Part shown: one piece after another, positions 1 to 5,631 of the stretch
How positions within the stretch are numbered: position 1 is the first letter of the stretch
Layout of the letters: every line of letters begins with the position of its first letter
Assembly (NCBI GenBank): GCA_031279735.1
Contig: JAITHX010000013.1
Span: 1 to 7,043, forward strand
Length of the DNA: 7,043 nt
Source: Prevotellaceae bacterium
Lineage (GTDB): Bacteria > Bacteroidota > Bacteroidia > Bacteroidales > UBA932
Direction: 5' to 3'
Notes under the pieces: model-generated
What the model was told of the DNA's origin: nothing
What the model saw: only the letters and a program-made list of their open reading frames with translations
Databases searched by the model: none
Translations under genes and position numbers: made by a program

Positions 1-60
1 ACTAACCACTAACCACTAACCACTAACCACTAACCACTATTTTCAATTTTCAATTTTCAA
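1..60. repeat. Two abutting 7-bp tandem arrays
   Basis: ACTAACC is repeated five full times at 1-35, followed by a partial ACTA at 36-39. TTTTCAA is then repeated three times at 40-60. Both arrays have a 7-bp period although the sequences differ. The first array probably continues upstream of the window. The second ends four bases before the promoter -7 element at 64-71, so it occupies the -33 region and upstream sequence of that promoter. A change in copy number would alter promoter upstream sequence; that effect is inferred, not seen. Confidence 0.95.
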
Positions 61-63
61 ACG

Positions 64-71
64 TACCTTTG
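64..71 (+). promoter_or_regulatory. Bacteroidetes-type -7 promoter element (TACCTTTG)
   Basis: TACCTTTG matches the Bacteroidetes -7 consensus TAnnTTTG exactly. No clear TTG/TTTG -33 element is visible about 20 bp upstream, where the TTTTCAA array lies. Transcription would start a few bases after 71, leaving a short leader before the ATG at 93. The next three genes are tightly packed and have no comparable element in their gaps, so this is the likely promoter of the whole four-gene cluster. Confidence 0.6.
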
Positions 72-92
72 CGGACTAAAATAAGTCAGGTA

Positions 93-404
93 ATGAATTT
101 TATTGAAACCTACAATCTGACCGGAATCATCGTCGGTCTCGCCACGTTCCTGATAATAGGGATTTTTCATCCTTTGGTGATAAAAGGCGAGTATTATTTC
201 GGATTGCGTTGCCGCTGGGCGTTTCTCGCGGCTGGAATTGCGGGATTAGCAATTTCCGTCGCGGTAGCCGATTTTATTGTTTCGTCGCTGTGCGGCGTTT
301 TCGCGTTCTCGTCGCTGTGGGGAATACACGAACTTTACGAACAGCGGAAGAGGGTCGAAAAAGGCTGGTTCCCGAAACGGGACAAGAAAACCGCGGATAA
401 ATGA
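93..404 (+). CDS. DUF4491 family small membrane protein
   Basis: A 103-aa protein recognised as DUF4491, a short family of unknown function found mainly in Bacteroidetes. Family hallmarks are visible: TFLIIGIFHPLVIKGEYYFG near the N-terminus, a central hydrophobic stretch, FSSLWGIHELYEQ, and a basic end with RVEKGWFPKRDKK. Three hydrophobic segments (about residues 10-27, 41-60 and 61-74) suggest an inner-membrane protein with a charged cytoplasmic tail. The frame is open from a TTG at 69, but that codon lies inside the promoter element TACCTTTG (64-71) and should not be transcribed as a start. The ATG at 93 gives the length and N-terminus expected for the family. Its TGA stop overlaps the next ATG (ATGA), implying translational coupling. 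The molecular role is unknown. Confidence 0.85.
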   Translation: MNFIETYNLTGIIVGLATFLIIGIFHPLVIKGEYYFGLRCRWAFLAAGIAGLAISVAVADFIVSSLCGVFAFSSLWGIHELYEQRKRVEKGWFPKRDKKTADK

Positions 405-1057
405 AAACCGTAATCGTCGTTGCTCGACACGGCAATACTTTCGCGGAAGGGGAAACTCCCCGTCGCATCGGAGCAAAAACCAATCTCCCTCTCGTCGAAA
501 CTCTAAGGGGAACGAGCGTGGGGCTTTATCTGAAAGCTCGCGCACTCGTGCCTTCGGCAATTTACGCCGCCCCTCTGCTGCGGACGCTGCAAACGGCCGA
601 ACTTGCGGCAGCTGCCTGCGGCGCGGAAGTCGCGGTAACGGAGCTGGACGAATTTACGGAAATAGATTATGGTCCCGACGAGAACAAAACCGAAGAAGAA
701 GTGTTTCTTCGTCTGGGCGCGGGCGACCCGAACAGGGGAAAAGCAATAATAGAGGCGTGGAACGCGAGCGCGACGGTGCCCGACGGCTGGCGGGCGGATG
801 CGCGGAGAATTGTCGATGCATGGTTCGAGTTCGCCGCGGCGGTCGAAACGGGCTTGAAAGGAAAAGTCGCGCTGATTGTCACTTCCAACGGAATAATTCG
901 CTTCGCCCCTCACTTGACGGGCGATTTCGACGGATTCGCGCGCAAACGCGAACTGAAAACGGCAACGGGCGCAGTCTGCATCTTCGAAAAGGAAGAAGAC
1001 GCGAAGTTCTGGACTTGCCGCGAATGGAACGCGAAGCCCTACGGCATGCAATTTTAA
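401..1057 (+). CDS. Histidine phosphatase (phosphoglycerate mutase-like) family protein
   Basis: A 218-aa protein with the histidine phosphatase fold. The N-terminal motif VARHGNT supplies the phospho-acceptor His10 flanked by Arg9. Arg61 in LLRTLQTAE and Glu87 in FTEIDYG match the other conserved active-site positions. The canonical second histidine (SHGG motif) is absent: the equivalent segment is VTSNGIIRF (160-168), with Ser and Asn where His-Gly is expected. I recall a subfamily with VTSNG and a WN..P C-terminal signature, and residues 209-213 here read WNAKP, so this is probably a subfamily trait and not random decay. The substrate is unknown: a phosphomonoester or phosphosugar is plausible, and catalysis may be altered. 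The protein is probably cytosolic, as no signal peptide is seen. The ATG overlaps the DUF4491 stop; purA follows 27 bp downstream. The gene is strongly GC-rich (41 of 60 bases in 781-840). Confidence 0.85.
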   Translation: MKTVIVVARHGNTFAEGETPRRIGAKTNLPLVETLRGTSVGLYLKARALVPSAIYAAPLLRTLQTAELAAAACGAEVAVTELDEFTEIDYGPDENKTEEEVFLRLGAGDPNRGKAIIEAWNASATVPDGWRADARRIVDAWFEFAAAVETGLKGKVALIVTSNGIIRFAPHLTGDFDGFARKRELKTATGAVCIFEKEEDAKFWTCREWNAKPYGMQF

Positions 1058-1084
1058 AACACAAACTAAAATAATATTTTCAGA

Positions 1085-2341
1085 ATGAAAACAGATGTAT
1101 TGCTCGGTCTCCAGTGGGGCGACGAGGGAAAAGGCAAAGTGGTTGACGCAATAACCCGGAACTACGACATAGTGACCCGCTTTCAGGGAGGTCCCAACGC
1201 CGGACACTCCCTGAAATTCGACAACGTGTCGATAGTTCTCCATACCGTCCCGTCGGGCATCTTCCACCCCGAAACCCTAAACATCATAGGCAACGGAGTG
1301 GTTATCGACCCTTCCGTGATGCGCGAAGAAACGGAGAGCATCACCGCGCTGGGCGTCAAGATACGCGACAGGCTGATGATTTCAAAAAAAGCTCACCTGA
1401 TCATCCCCACCCACCGCATAATCGACGCCGCATCGGAAGCCTCGAAGGGCAAAACCAAAATCGGCTCCACGCTGAGAGGCATAGGTCCCGCCTATATGGA
1501 CAAAACAGGCAGAAACGGACTGCGGGTGGGCGACATACTCGAACCCGACTTCGAGGCGCGATACGAAGCGCTCAAGAAAAAACACATCGCCTTTCTCCGC
1601 CAGTTCGACTACGAGTACTCGTGCGACGAAAGCGATTTCTTCGAGGGCATAGAACATCTGAAGCAGTTCGAGTTTATCGACAGCGAAAACGCGCTGAACA
1701 GCGCCATGAAGTCCCGCAAGCGAATCCTTGCCGAAGGCGCGCAGGGAACGCTGCTCGACATAGACTTCGGCACCTATCCCTACGTCACCTCGTCGAACAC
1801 CATCTGCGCCGGCGTCTGCACGGGACTCGGCATTCCGCCGCGCGCCATAGGCGAAGTGTACGGAATATTCAAAGCCTACTGCACAAGGGTCGGAAGCGGA
1901 CCTTTCGTCACCGAACAGAACAACGAAACAGGCGAAAAGCTCCGTTCCGAAGGCCGCGAGTTCGGTTCCACCACCGGACGCCCGCGTCGCACCGGCTGGC
2001 TCGATCTGGTGGCGCTGAAGTACGCGACAATGATCAACGGGGTCACTCAGCTGATAATGACTAAAGCCGACGTGCTGGATTCTTTCGACACAATAAAGGT
2101 GGCGGTGGAATACGAAACGGCAGGAGGGCGCACCGACGTGTTCCCCTACGCGCTGAACGAAAACATCCGCCCTGTTTACAAGGAATTTAAGGGATGGAAT
2201 ACCCCCGTGTCGCACATTCGGAAATACGAAGAACTCCCCGCCGAATTTCGCGCCTACGTCGAGTTCGTGGAGCAGGAAACGGACATCCCCGTAAAAATCG
2301 TGTCCGTCGGACCCAGCCGCAGCGAAACCATAGTTCGATAA
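1085..2341 (+). CDS. purA: Adenylosuccinate synthase
   Basis: A 418-aa cytosolic enzyme catalysing IMP + aspartate + GTP to adenylosuccinate + GDP + phosphate, the first committed step from IMP to AMP. Motifs appear in the expected order: the glycine-rich WGDEGKGK loop at 11-18 with catalytic Asp13; QGGPNAGHS with catalytic His41; GSTLRGIGPAYMDKTGRNGL at 127-146; EGAQGTLLDIDFGTYPYVTS at 217-236; TRVGSGPFVTE; the aspartate/GTP-binding stretch EFGSTTGRPRRTGWLD at 292-307; TKAD at 326-329 for guanine recognition; and SVGPSR near the end. Length is close to the usual 420-430 aa, so it is complete. Asp13 and His41 fall at the same numbers as in the E. coli enzyme, supporting the ATG at 1085. No clear Shine-Dalgarno is present. 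It lies 27 bp after the phosphatase gene and 18 bp before buk. Confidence 0.98.
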   Translation: MKTDVLLGLQWGDEGKGKVVDAITRNYDIVTRFQGGPNAGHSLKFDNVSIVLHTVPSGIFHPETLNIIGNGVVIDPSVMREETESITALGVKIRDRLMISKKAHLIIPTHRIIDAASEASKGKTKIGSTLRGIGPAYMDKTGRNGLRVGDILEPDFEARYEALKKKHIAFLRQFDYEYSCDESDFFEGIEHLKQFEFIDSENALNSAMKSRKRILAEGAQGTLLDIDFGTYPYVTSSNTICAGVCTGLGIPPRAIGEVYGIFKAYCTRVGSGPFVTEQNNETGEKLRSEGREFGSTTGRPRRTGWLDLVALKYATMINGVTQLIMTKADVLDSFDTIKVAVEYETAGGRTDVFPYALNENIRPVYKEFKGWNTPVSHIRKYEELPAEFRAYVEFVEQETDIPVKIVSVGPSRSETIVR

Positions 2342-2359
2342 CTCGAAAACATATCAGGA

Positions 2360-3442
2360 ATGAAAGCAAACAGATTCCATATCCTCACAGTAAACCCCGG
2401 CTCGACTTCCACAAAAATAGGAGTCTTCAACAACCTCAAGCCGGGTTTCATCAAAAACATAAAGCACAGCGCCGAAGAACTGAAACGCTTCGCTCGCGTA
2501 GCCGAACAGTACGAGTTCAGAAAGGACGCCATCGCGAACGAACTTAAAAACGCCGGCGCGGATATAGCCGACCTCGACATCATCATGGCTCGCGGCGGTC
2601 TCATAAAACCCATCCCTTCGGGAATATACGAGGTGAACGACAAGATGCTCGCCGACCTCGCCGACGGACTCATGGGCGAACATGCCAGCAACCTCGGCGG
2701 ACTGATAGCCGCCGACCTCGCGAAACAGTCGGGAAAGGCGAAAGCCTATATAGCCGACCCCGTTGTGGTGGACGAAATGCATGAGGTGGCGCGAGTTGCC
2801 GGACATCCCGCCTTCCGCCGCTTTTCGGTGTTCCACGCATTGAACCAGAAAGCCATCGCCCGCCGTCACGCCAACTCGGTCAACAAGAAATACGAGGACA
2901 TCAACCTGATTGTAGCCCACATGGGCGGCGGCATCTCCGTCGGGGCGCACCGTCGGGGCAAGGTGATAGACGTGAATAACGCGCTCGACGGCGACGGTCC
3001 GTTCTCGCCCCAGCGCTCCGGAAGTCTTCCCGCCCGACAGGTAATGGAAATCTGCTTCGGAGGAAAACACGAAAAGGAACAGATAGAACGGATGCTGGTT
3101 GGCGAAGGCGGTTTCGCCGCCTATCTGGGCATAAACGACGCATACGAAGTGGAAAAAAGAGCCGAAAACGGCGACGCCGACTGCCGTTTCTTTCAGGAAG
3201 CAATGGCGTATCAGGTGGGCAAATACATAGGCTCGATGGCTGCAACGCTCAACGGCGAAGTGGAAGCTATACTGCTGACCGGCGGCATCGCCTACGACAC
3301 GTTTATCTGCGACTATATCCGCAATATGACGAAATTTATCGCTCCGGTAATCGCCTACCCCGGCGAGGACGAACTCTCGGCTCTCGCAAACAACGGACTG
3401 CTGCTGCTAAAAGGAGTTATGCTGCCGCAGGAATACGTTTGA
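2360..3442 (+). CDS. buk: Butyrate kinase
   Basis: A 360-aa acetokinase-superfamily enzyme (ASKHA fold). It reversibly converts butyryl phosphate + ADP to butyrate + ATP; related enzymes also use branched-chain acyl phosphates. Visible motifs: phosphate-binding VNPGSTSTK at 11-19, MARGGLIKPIPSGIYEVN at 76-93, IADPVVVDEM at 131-140, FHALNQKA at 158-165, the adenosine-region HMGGGISVGAHRRGKVIDVN at 187-206, DGDGPFSPQRSG at 210-221, LTGGIAY at 306-312 and YPGEDELSALA at 333-343. Length is normal for the family and the gene is intact. The usual partner, phosphate butyryltransferase, is not adjacent: purA is 18 bp upstream and a repeat region follows. Isobutyrate or other short-chain substrates are possible, but acetate kinase is unlikely given the motif pattern and shorter length. 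Confidence 0.95.
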   Translation: MKANRFHILTVNPGSTSTKIGVFNNLKPGFIKNIKHSAEELKRFARVAEQYEFRKDAIANELKNAGADIADLDIIMARGGLIKPIPSGIYEVNDKMLADLADGLMGEHASNLGGLIAADLAKQSGKAKAYIADPVVVDEMHEVARVAGHPAFRRFSVFHALNQKAIARRHANSVNKKYEDINLIVAHMGGGISVGAHRRGKVIDVNNALDGDGPFSPQRSGSLPARQVMEICFGGKHEKEQIERMLVGEGGFAAYLGINDAYEVEKRAENGDADCRFFQEAMAYQVGKYIGSMAATLNGEVEAILLTGGIAYDTFICDYIRNMTKFIAPVIAYPGEDELSALANNGLLLLKGVMLPQEYV

Positions 3443-3519
3443 ATTGTTAATTGTTAATTGTTAATTGTTAATGCCTGTCGGACGGGTGGAGTGAGACAGA
3501 GACACTGAGCCGGCAGGCA
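3442..3519. repeat. Heptamer array plus hairpin, copy 1
   Basis: Four copies of AATTGTT (3442-3469) begin at the last base of the buk stop codon and run into a hairpin. Its lower stem is TGCCTGTCGG (3472-3481) with CCGGCAGGCA (3510-3519), ten pairs including one G-T wobble. An inner AGTG/CACT stem (3490-3493, 3503-3506) closes a 9-nt loop made of GAGACA repeat sequence (two copies of the hexamer at 3493-3504). A short GTTTT follows at 3520-3524, so a transcript from buk could terminate here, though the large internal loop makes this a weak terminator. Confidence 0.9.
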
Positions 3520-3524
3520 GTTTT
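3472..3524 (+). terminator. Possible terminator after buk
   Basis: A 10-bp GC-rich stem (arms 3472-3481 and 3510-3519) is followed by GTTTT. It lies 30 bp after the buk stop and no gene follows on this strand for over 800 bp, so the operon plausibly ends here. The 28-nt interior and short T-run are atypical of an efficient intrinsic terminator. Confidence 0.35.
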
Positions 3525-3528
3525 AATT

Positions 3529-3624
3529 AATTGTTAATTGTTAATTGTTAATTGTTAATGCCTGACGGACGGGTGGAGTGAGACAGAGACAGAGACAGAG
3601 ACAGAGACACTGAGCCGGCAGGCA
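3529..3624. repeat. Heptamer array plus hairpin, copy 2 (expanded loop)
   Basis: A direct repeat of the unit at 3442-3519: four AATTGTT copies (3529-3556), then stem arms TGCCTGACGG (3559-3568) and CCGGCAGGCA (3615-3624). Apart from one substitution (A3565 for T3478), the only difference is hexamer copy number: five GAGACA copies at 3580-3609 against two in copy 1, exactly accounting for the 18-bp length difference. The expansion falls in the apical loop between the AGTG and CACT inner arms. Confidence 0.9.
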
Positions 3625-3682
3625 TTATACTCAATGTTGTCAAGTTAAGCTCCGAATGGGATAACGTCAGCCGGAACAGGCG

Positions 3683-3729
3683 TACATCTCCGTGTCACGG
3701 CGGATGTAGAGACGCACGGCGTGCGTCTC
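3683..3729. repeat. Two adjacent short palindromes
   Basis: The first hairpin pairs TACATC (3683-3688) with GATGTA (3703-3708) and CCGTG (3690-3694) with CACGG (3696-3700). The second, starting at the next base, pairs GAGACGCACG (3709-3718) with CGTGCGTCTC (3720-3729) around a single central base; as RNA it would be a 9-bp stem with a 3-nt loop. No T-run follows on either strand. They resemble short REP-type intergenic palindromes, and lie downstream of the minus-strand ORF at 3763-3918. Confidence 0.75.
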
Positions 3730-3762
3730 CGCGCATCACGACGTATGTAACTGCATGCATCT

Positions 3763-3918
3763 TTATCCTGCATATTCAGCTTCTTTCACGGCGCGAACGA
3801 ATTTCGATACTATTGCATTTGTAACTCTTTCGAGCGTTGTTGCATCGGGAAACGGAACTCCCATAAGCGTAAGATTATTTATGTCCATGTCAATCGGTTT
3901 CAGACTTTCAACCGTCAT
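3763..3918 (-). CDS. Possible 51-aa hypothetical protein (or gene remnant)
   Basis: A minus-strand frame of 51 residues, starting MTVESLKPIDMDINN and ending VRAVKEAEYAG. I do not recognise it. The composition looks protein-like: an acidic-polar N-terminal part, then TTLERVTNAIVSKFVRAVKE, which would form an amphipathic helix. The overlapping plus-strand frame looks less natural. No Shine-Dalgarno or TAnnTTTG promoter is visible upstream. The start codon lies only five bases from the end of the 293-bp palindrome, and an in-frame TAG falls inside that element (3928-3930). It may therefore be the 3' remnant of a longer gene cut off by insertion of the palindrome, or a genuine small protein. Coding status is uncertain. 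Confidence 0.35.
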   Translation of the reverse strand: MTVESLKPIDMDINNLTLMGVPFPDATTLERVTNAIVSKFVRAVKEAEYAG

Positions 3919-3965
3919 TTTTAGGTTCTACTGGGAATTGTGTGGAAAAAGTTTGCGTGTTTTTT

Positions 3966-3985
3966 CACCGCGTCGCGGTGTTTTT
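3966..3985 (+). terminator. Terminator-like hairpin in left palindrome arm
   Basis: CACCGC (3966-3971) pairs with GCGGTG (3975-3980) around loop GTC, followed by five T. It has the form of a small rho-independent terminator reading rightward into the element. Confidence 0.4.
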
Positions 3986-4154
3986 ATAACGCAAGGGGCG
4001 CAAAGGCTTCGCAAAGGGCGCAAGGGCTTCGCATCCTTTGCGAAGGGTGCGCGGTTACGAGTCTTGAGGGCTTGACCCGCAGCCTCCGGCAAGCTTGCGC
4101 AAAGGACGCGAAGCCTCTGCGCCCTTTGCGAAGCCTCTGCGCCCCTTGCGTTAC

Positions 4155-4174
4155 AAAAACACCGCAACGCGGTG
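4155..4174 (-). terminator. Terminator-like hairpin in right palindrome arm
   Basis: This mirrors the left-arm hairpin. On the minus strand CACCGC pairs with GCGGTG around loop GTT and is followed by five T. The only difference from the left copy is in the loop, so the stem is conserved. It would stop leftward transcription entering from the ATPase side. Confidence 0.4.
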
Positions 4175-4265
4175 AAAAAACACGCAACCTTTTTCCACAC
4201 AATTCCCAGTAGAACCAAGTTATTTATCCGCCTCCCCTATCTACAGGTCTCAAACCTTTTCGCAC

Positions 4266-4355
4266 CACATTTCCGAAAAGTTCGCGCAATTGGAAAGTTT
4301 TCGTAATTTCGCATTTCCGAAAAGCGTGCAAAAACTAAAAGTTTTCGGAAATGTG
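4266..4355. promoter_or_regulatory. Repeat-rich leader of the first ATPase gene
   Basis: CATTTCCGAAAAG occurs at 4268-4280 and again at 4312-4324. The inverse TTTTCGGAAATGTG lies at 4342-4355, ending four bases before the ATG at 4360. Fourteen bases (4266-4279) pair perfectly with 4342-4355; the nearer copy can pair over 12 bases with 4342-4353, leaving an 18-nt loop. In RNA the two upstream copies would compete for the same downstream arm, which contains the only Shine-Dalgarno-like stretch (GGAAA, 4347-4351). This could be an operator, a translation-control hairpin or a mobile-element end. The regulatory role is inferred. Confidence 0.45.
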
Positions 4356-4359
4356 AAAC

Positions 4360-5562
4360 ATGGTAAAAAGAGAAATATATTTAGCGCGACTGCGACAGCT
4401 TAAAGATGTGCAACTCATTAAAGTTATTACGGGCGTGCGCCGCTGCGGAAAATCGACTTTGCTTGAACAATTCGGCGAGGAATTGCTGTCGTCGGGCGTT
4501 TCGCTCCGGAATATTCAGATGTATAATCTCGAAAACCCGGAACATACGGACTTTGAGCATTGGAAGGATTTTTATTATCATATCAAAAACTCGCTTGCCA
4601 AGGATGGAATGAATTATGTTTTTCTGGACGAAATACAGCTGTTTGATAATTTCGAGCGTTTGCTCGACGGCTTGCATCTCCTGAAAAATGTTGATTTATA
4701 TGTTACCGGAAGCAATGCCTATCTGCTTTCGAGCGAACTTGCCACAATTCTTACCGGTCGCGCGGTTACGATTGAAATGTATCCGTTTTCATTTGCGGAA
4801 TATGTGGACTATAAAAACATTGTTAACCCTGCCGATAAGGATTTGATCGACTATCTGCAAATCGGAGGCTTCCCGCAGGCGCTTGAATTGCATAATATCA
4901 GCAATGAGGCTTACGAAAGTTATTTGAAAGGCTTATACGCCGCCATTATCGAAAAGGACATAAAGCCTCGAAATCAGATTTACAATCAGGTGGCTTTCGA
5001 CAATCTGACACGTTTTCTGTCCGACTCGTTGGGCAGTCCGGTTTCGGCACACAGCATTGCCAATTATTTTGTGCATACAAAAGATAATATTGAAGATAAA
5101 ACAATCAGTCGTTATATCTCGATACTTAATGAGAGCTATCTGTTTTATCACGCCAAGCGTTTCGACCTGAAAGGCAAGAAGATTCTTAAAACGCAAGGCA
5201 AAGAATACATTGTAGATACCGGCTTTCGCAATGTTTTGCTCGGACGCGAACAGCTTGCCGATTTAGGGCATACGCTTGAAAATGTTGTTTATTTTGAACT
5301 TCTGCGGCGCGGCAACAGCGTTTGGACAGGCAAAAACGCCGAACACGAAATTGATTTTGCAGCAAAGGACACAACGGGCTATCTGCATTATTATCAAGTG
5401 TGCTTGACGATGCGCGAGGAGGCGGCGCGCAAGCGCGAACTGTCGGCATTTATGAGCCTGAAAAATCATCACCCGAAAACCGTACTGTCGCTTGATCCCG
5501 AAGAACCGACTTACAACGGCATTGTACAGCGCAATGCAATGAAATGGCTCTTGCAGGCATAG
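4360..5562 (+). CDS. AAA_14 / DUF4143 ATP-binding protein (first copy)
   Basis: A 400-aa protein of the common but poorly understood AAA_14 + DUF4143 family. The N-terminal ATPase has Walker A GVRRCGKS (25-32), Walker B YVFLDEIQ (86-93, acidic Asp90-Glu91), sensor-like YVTGSNA (114-120), a GR at 133-134 that could act as an arginine finger, and YPFSFAEY. IGGFPQA (168-174) marks the link to the C-terminal half, which contains a probable winged-helix region (about 213-263) and a DUF4143 tail with LENVVYFELLRRG, EIDF (330-333) and YYQVCL (344-349). The tail is related to the PD-(D/E)XK nuclease fold in my understanding, but Gln replaces the usual catalytic pair, so activity is doubtful. Length is normal and the gene intact. 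Function is unknown; proposals for such proteins include mobile-element or stress roles. It is lower in G+C than the upstream cluster. Confidence 0.9.
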   Translation: MVKREIYLARLRQLKDVQLIKVITGVRRCGKSTLLEQFGEELLSSGVSLRNIQMYNLENPEHTDFEHWKDFYYHIKNSLAKDGMNYVFLDEIQLFDNFERLLDGLHLLKNVDLYVTGSNAYLLSSELATILTGRAVTIEMYPFSFAEYVDYKNIVNPADKDLIDYLQIGGFPQALELHNISNEAYESYLKGLYAAIIEKDIKPRNQIYNQVAFDNLTRFLSDSLGSPVSAHSIANYFVHTKDNIEDKTISRYISILNESYLFYHAKRFDLKGKKILKTQGKEYIVDTGFRNVLLGREQLADLGHTLENVVYFELLRRGNSVWTGKNAEHEIDFAAKDTTGYLHYYQVCLTMREEAARKRELSAFMSLKNHHPKTVLSLDPEEPTYNGIVQRNAMKWLLQA

Positions 5563-5596
5563 TCATTTCCATTTTACGCATAACATAAAAAAGCAG

Positions 5597-5604
5597 TATT
5601 TTTG
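5597..5604 (+). promoter_or_regulatory. Bacteroidetes-type -7 promoter element (TATTTTTG)
   Basis: TATTTTTG matches TAnnTTTG exactly and lies in the 69-bp gap between the two ATPase genes, 27 bases before the ATG at 5632. No good -33 TTTG is visible. It suggests that the second ATPase is transcribed independently. A short AAAAAAGG (5620-5627) precedes the start codon by four bases, a weak and closely spaced ribosome-binding site. Confidence 0.5.
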
Positions 5605-5631
5605 TGCTGTCGATAGAATAAAAAAGGCAGT

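Larger units (their letters stand above)
3924..4216. mobile_element. 293-bp palindromic MITE-like element
   Basis: Left arm 3924-4042 and right arm 4098-4216 are 119-nt inverted repeats that align without gaps, with 7 mismatches by my count. They surround a 55-nt unique centre (4043-4097). The ends are GGTTCTACTGGG and CCCAGTAGAACC. There is no transposase or convincing ORF; long frames on both strands here are consequences of the symmetry. The arms contain repeated GCGCAAAGG/CTTCGCAAAGGG-like motifs near the centre and a terminator-like hairpin in each arm. I see no target-site duplication: the flanks are TTTTTA on the left and AAGTTA on the right. The best description is a non-autonomous transposon (MITE) or large REP/BIME-type palindrome; mobility is inferred. 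Confidence 0.75.

Noticed and set aside
277..1267. Long alternative frames overlapping the phosphatase gene (277-1074 + and 503-1267 -).
   Set aside because: Arg/Ser/Gly-rich translations with no recognisable motifs, overlapping a clearly better-supported gene in GC-rich DNA where stop codons are rare.
3442..3624. CRISPR array.
   Set aside because: Only two long units with no unique spacers; the structure is a tandem duplication containing simple repeats, and no cas gene is present.
3941..4199. DnaA-box-like TGTGGAAAA (3941-3949) and TTTTCCACA (4191-4199), suggesting a replication origin.
   Set aside because: They are one mirrored site with a mismatch to TTATNCACA, with no box cluster, no AT-rich unwinding element and no dnaA or rep gene nearby.
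3755..4218. Several open frames on both strands, including 3755-4075 (+), 3940-4212 (+), 3928-4218 (-) and 3984-4202 (-).
   Set aside because: They lie largely within the palindrome and mirror one another (for example CGKRLRVFSPR-like text on opposite strands). They reflect symmetry and low-complexity GCGCAAAGG sequence, not coding.
3918..4222. Target-site duplication flanking the palindrome.
   Set aside because: The flanking bases (TTTTTA and AAGTTA) do not match as direct repeats at the boundaries where symmetry ends.
4304..4311. TAATTTCG as a promoter -7 element for the first ATPase.
   Set aside because: One mismatch to TAnnTTTG and no convincing -33 element; too weak to list as a feature.
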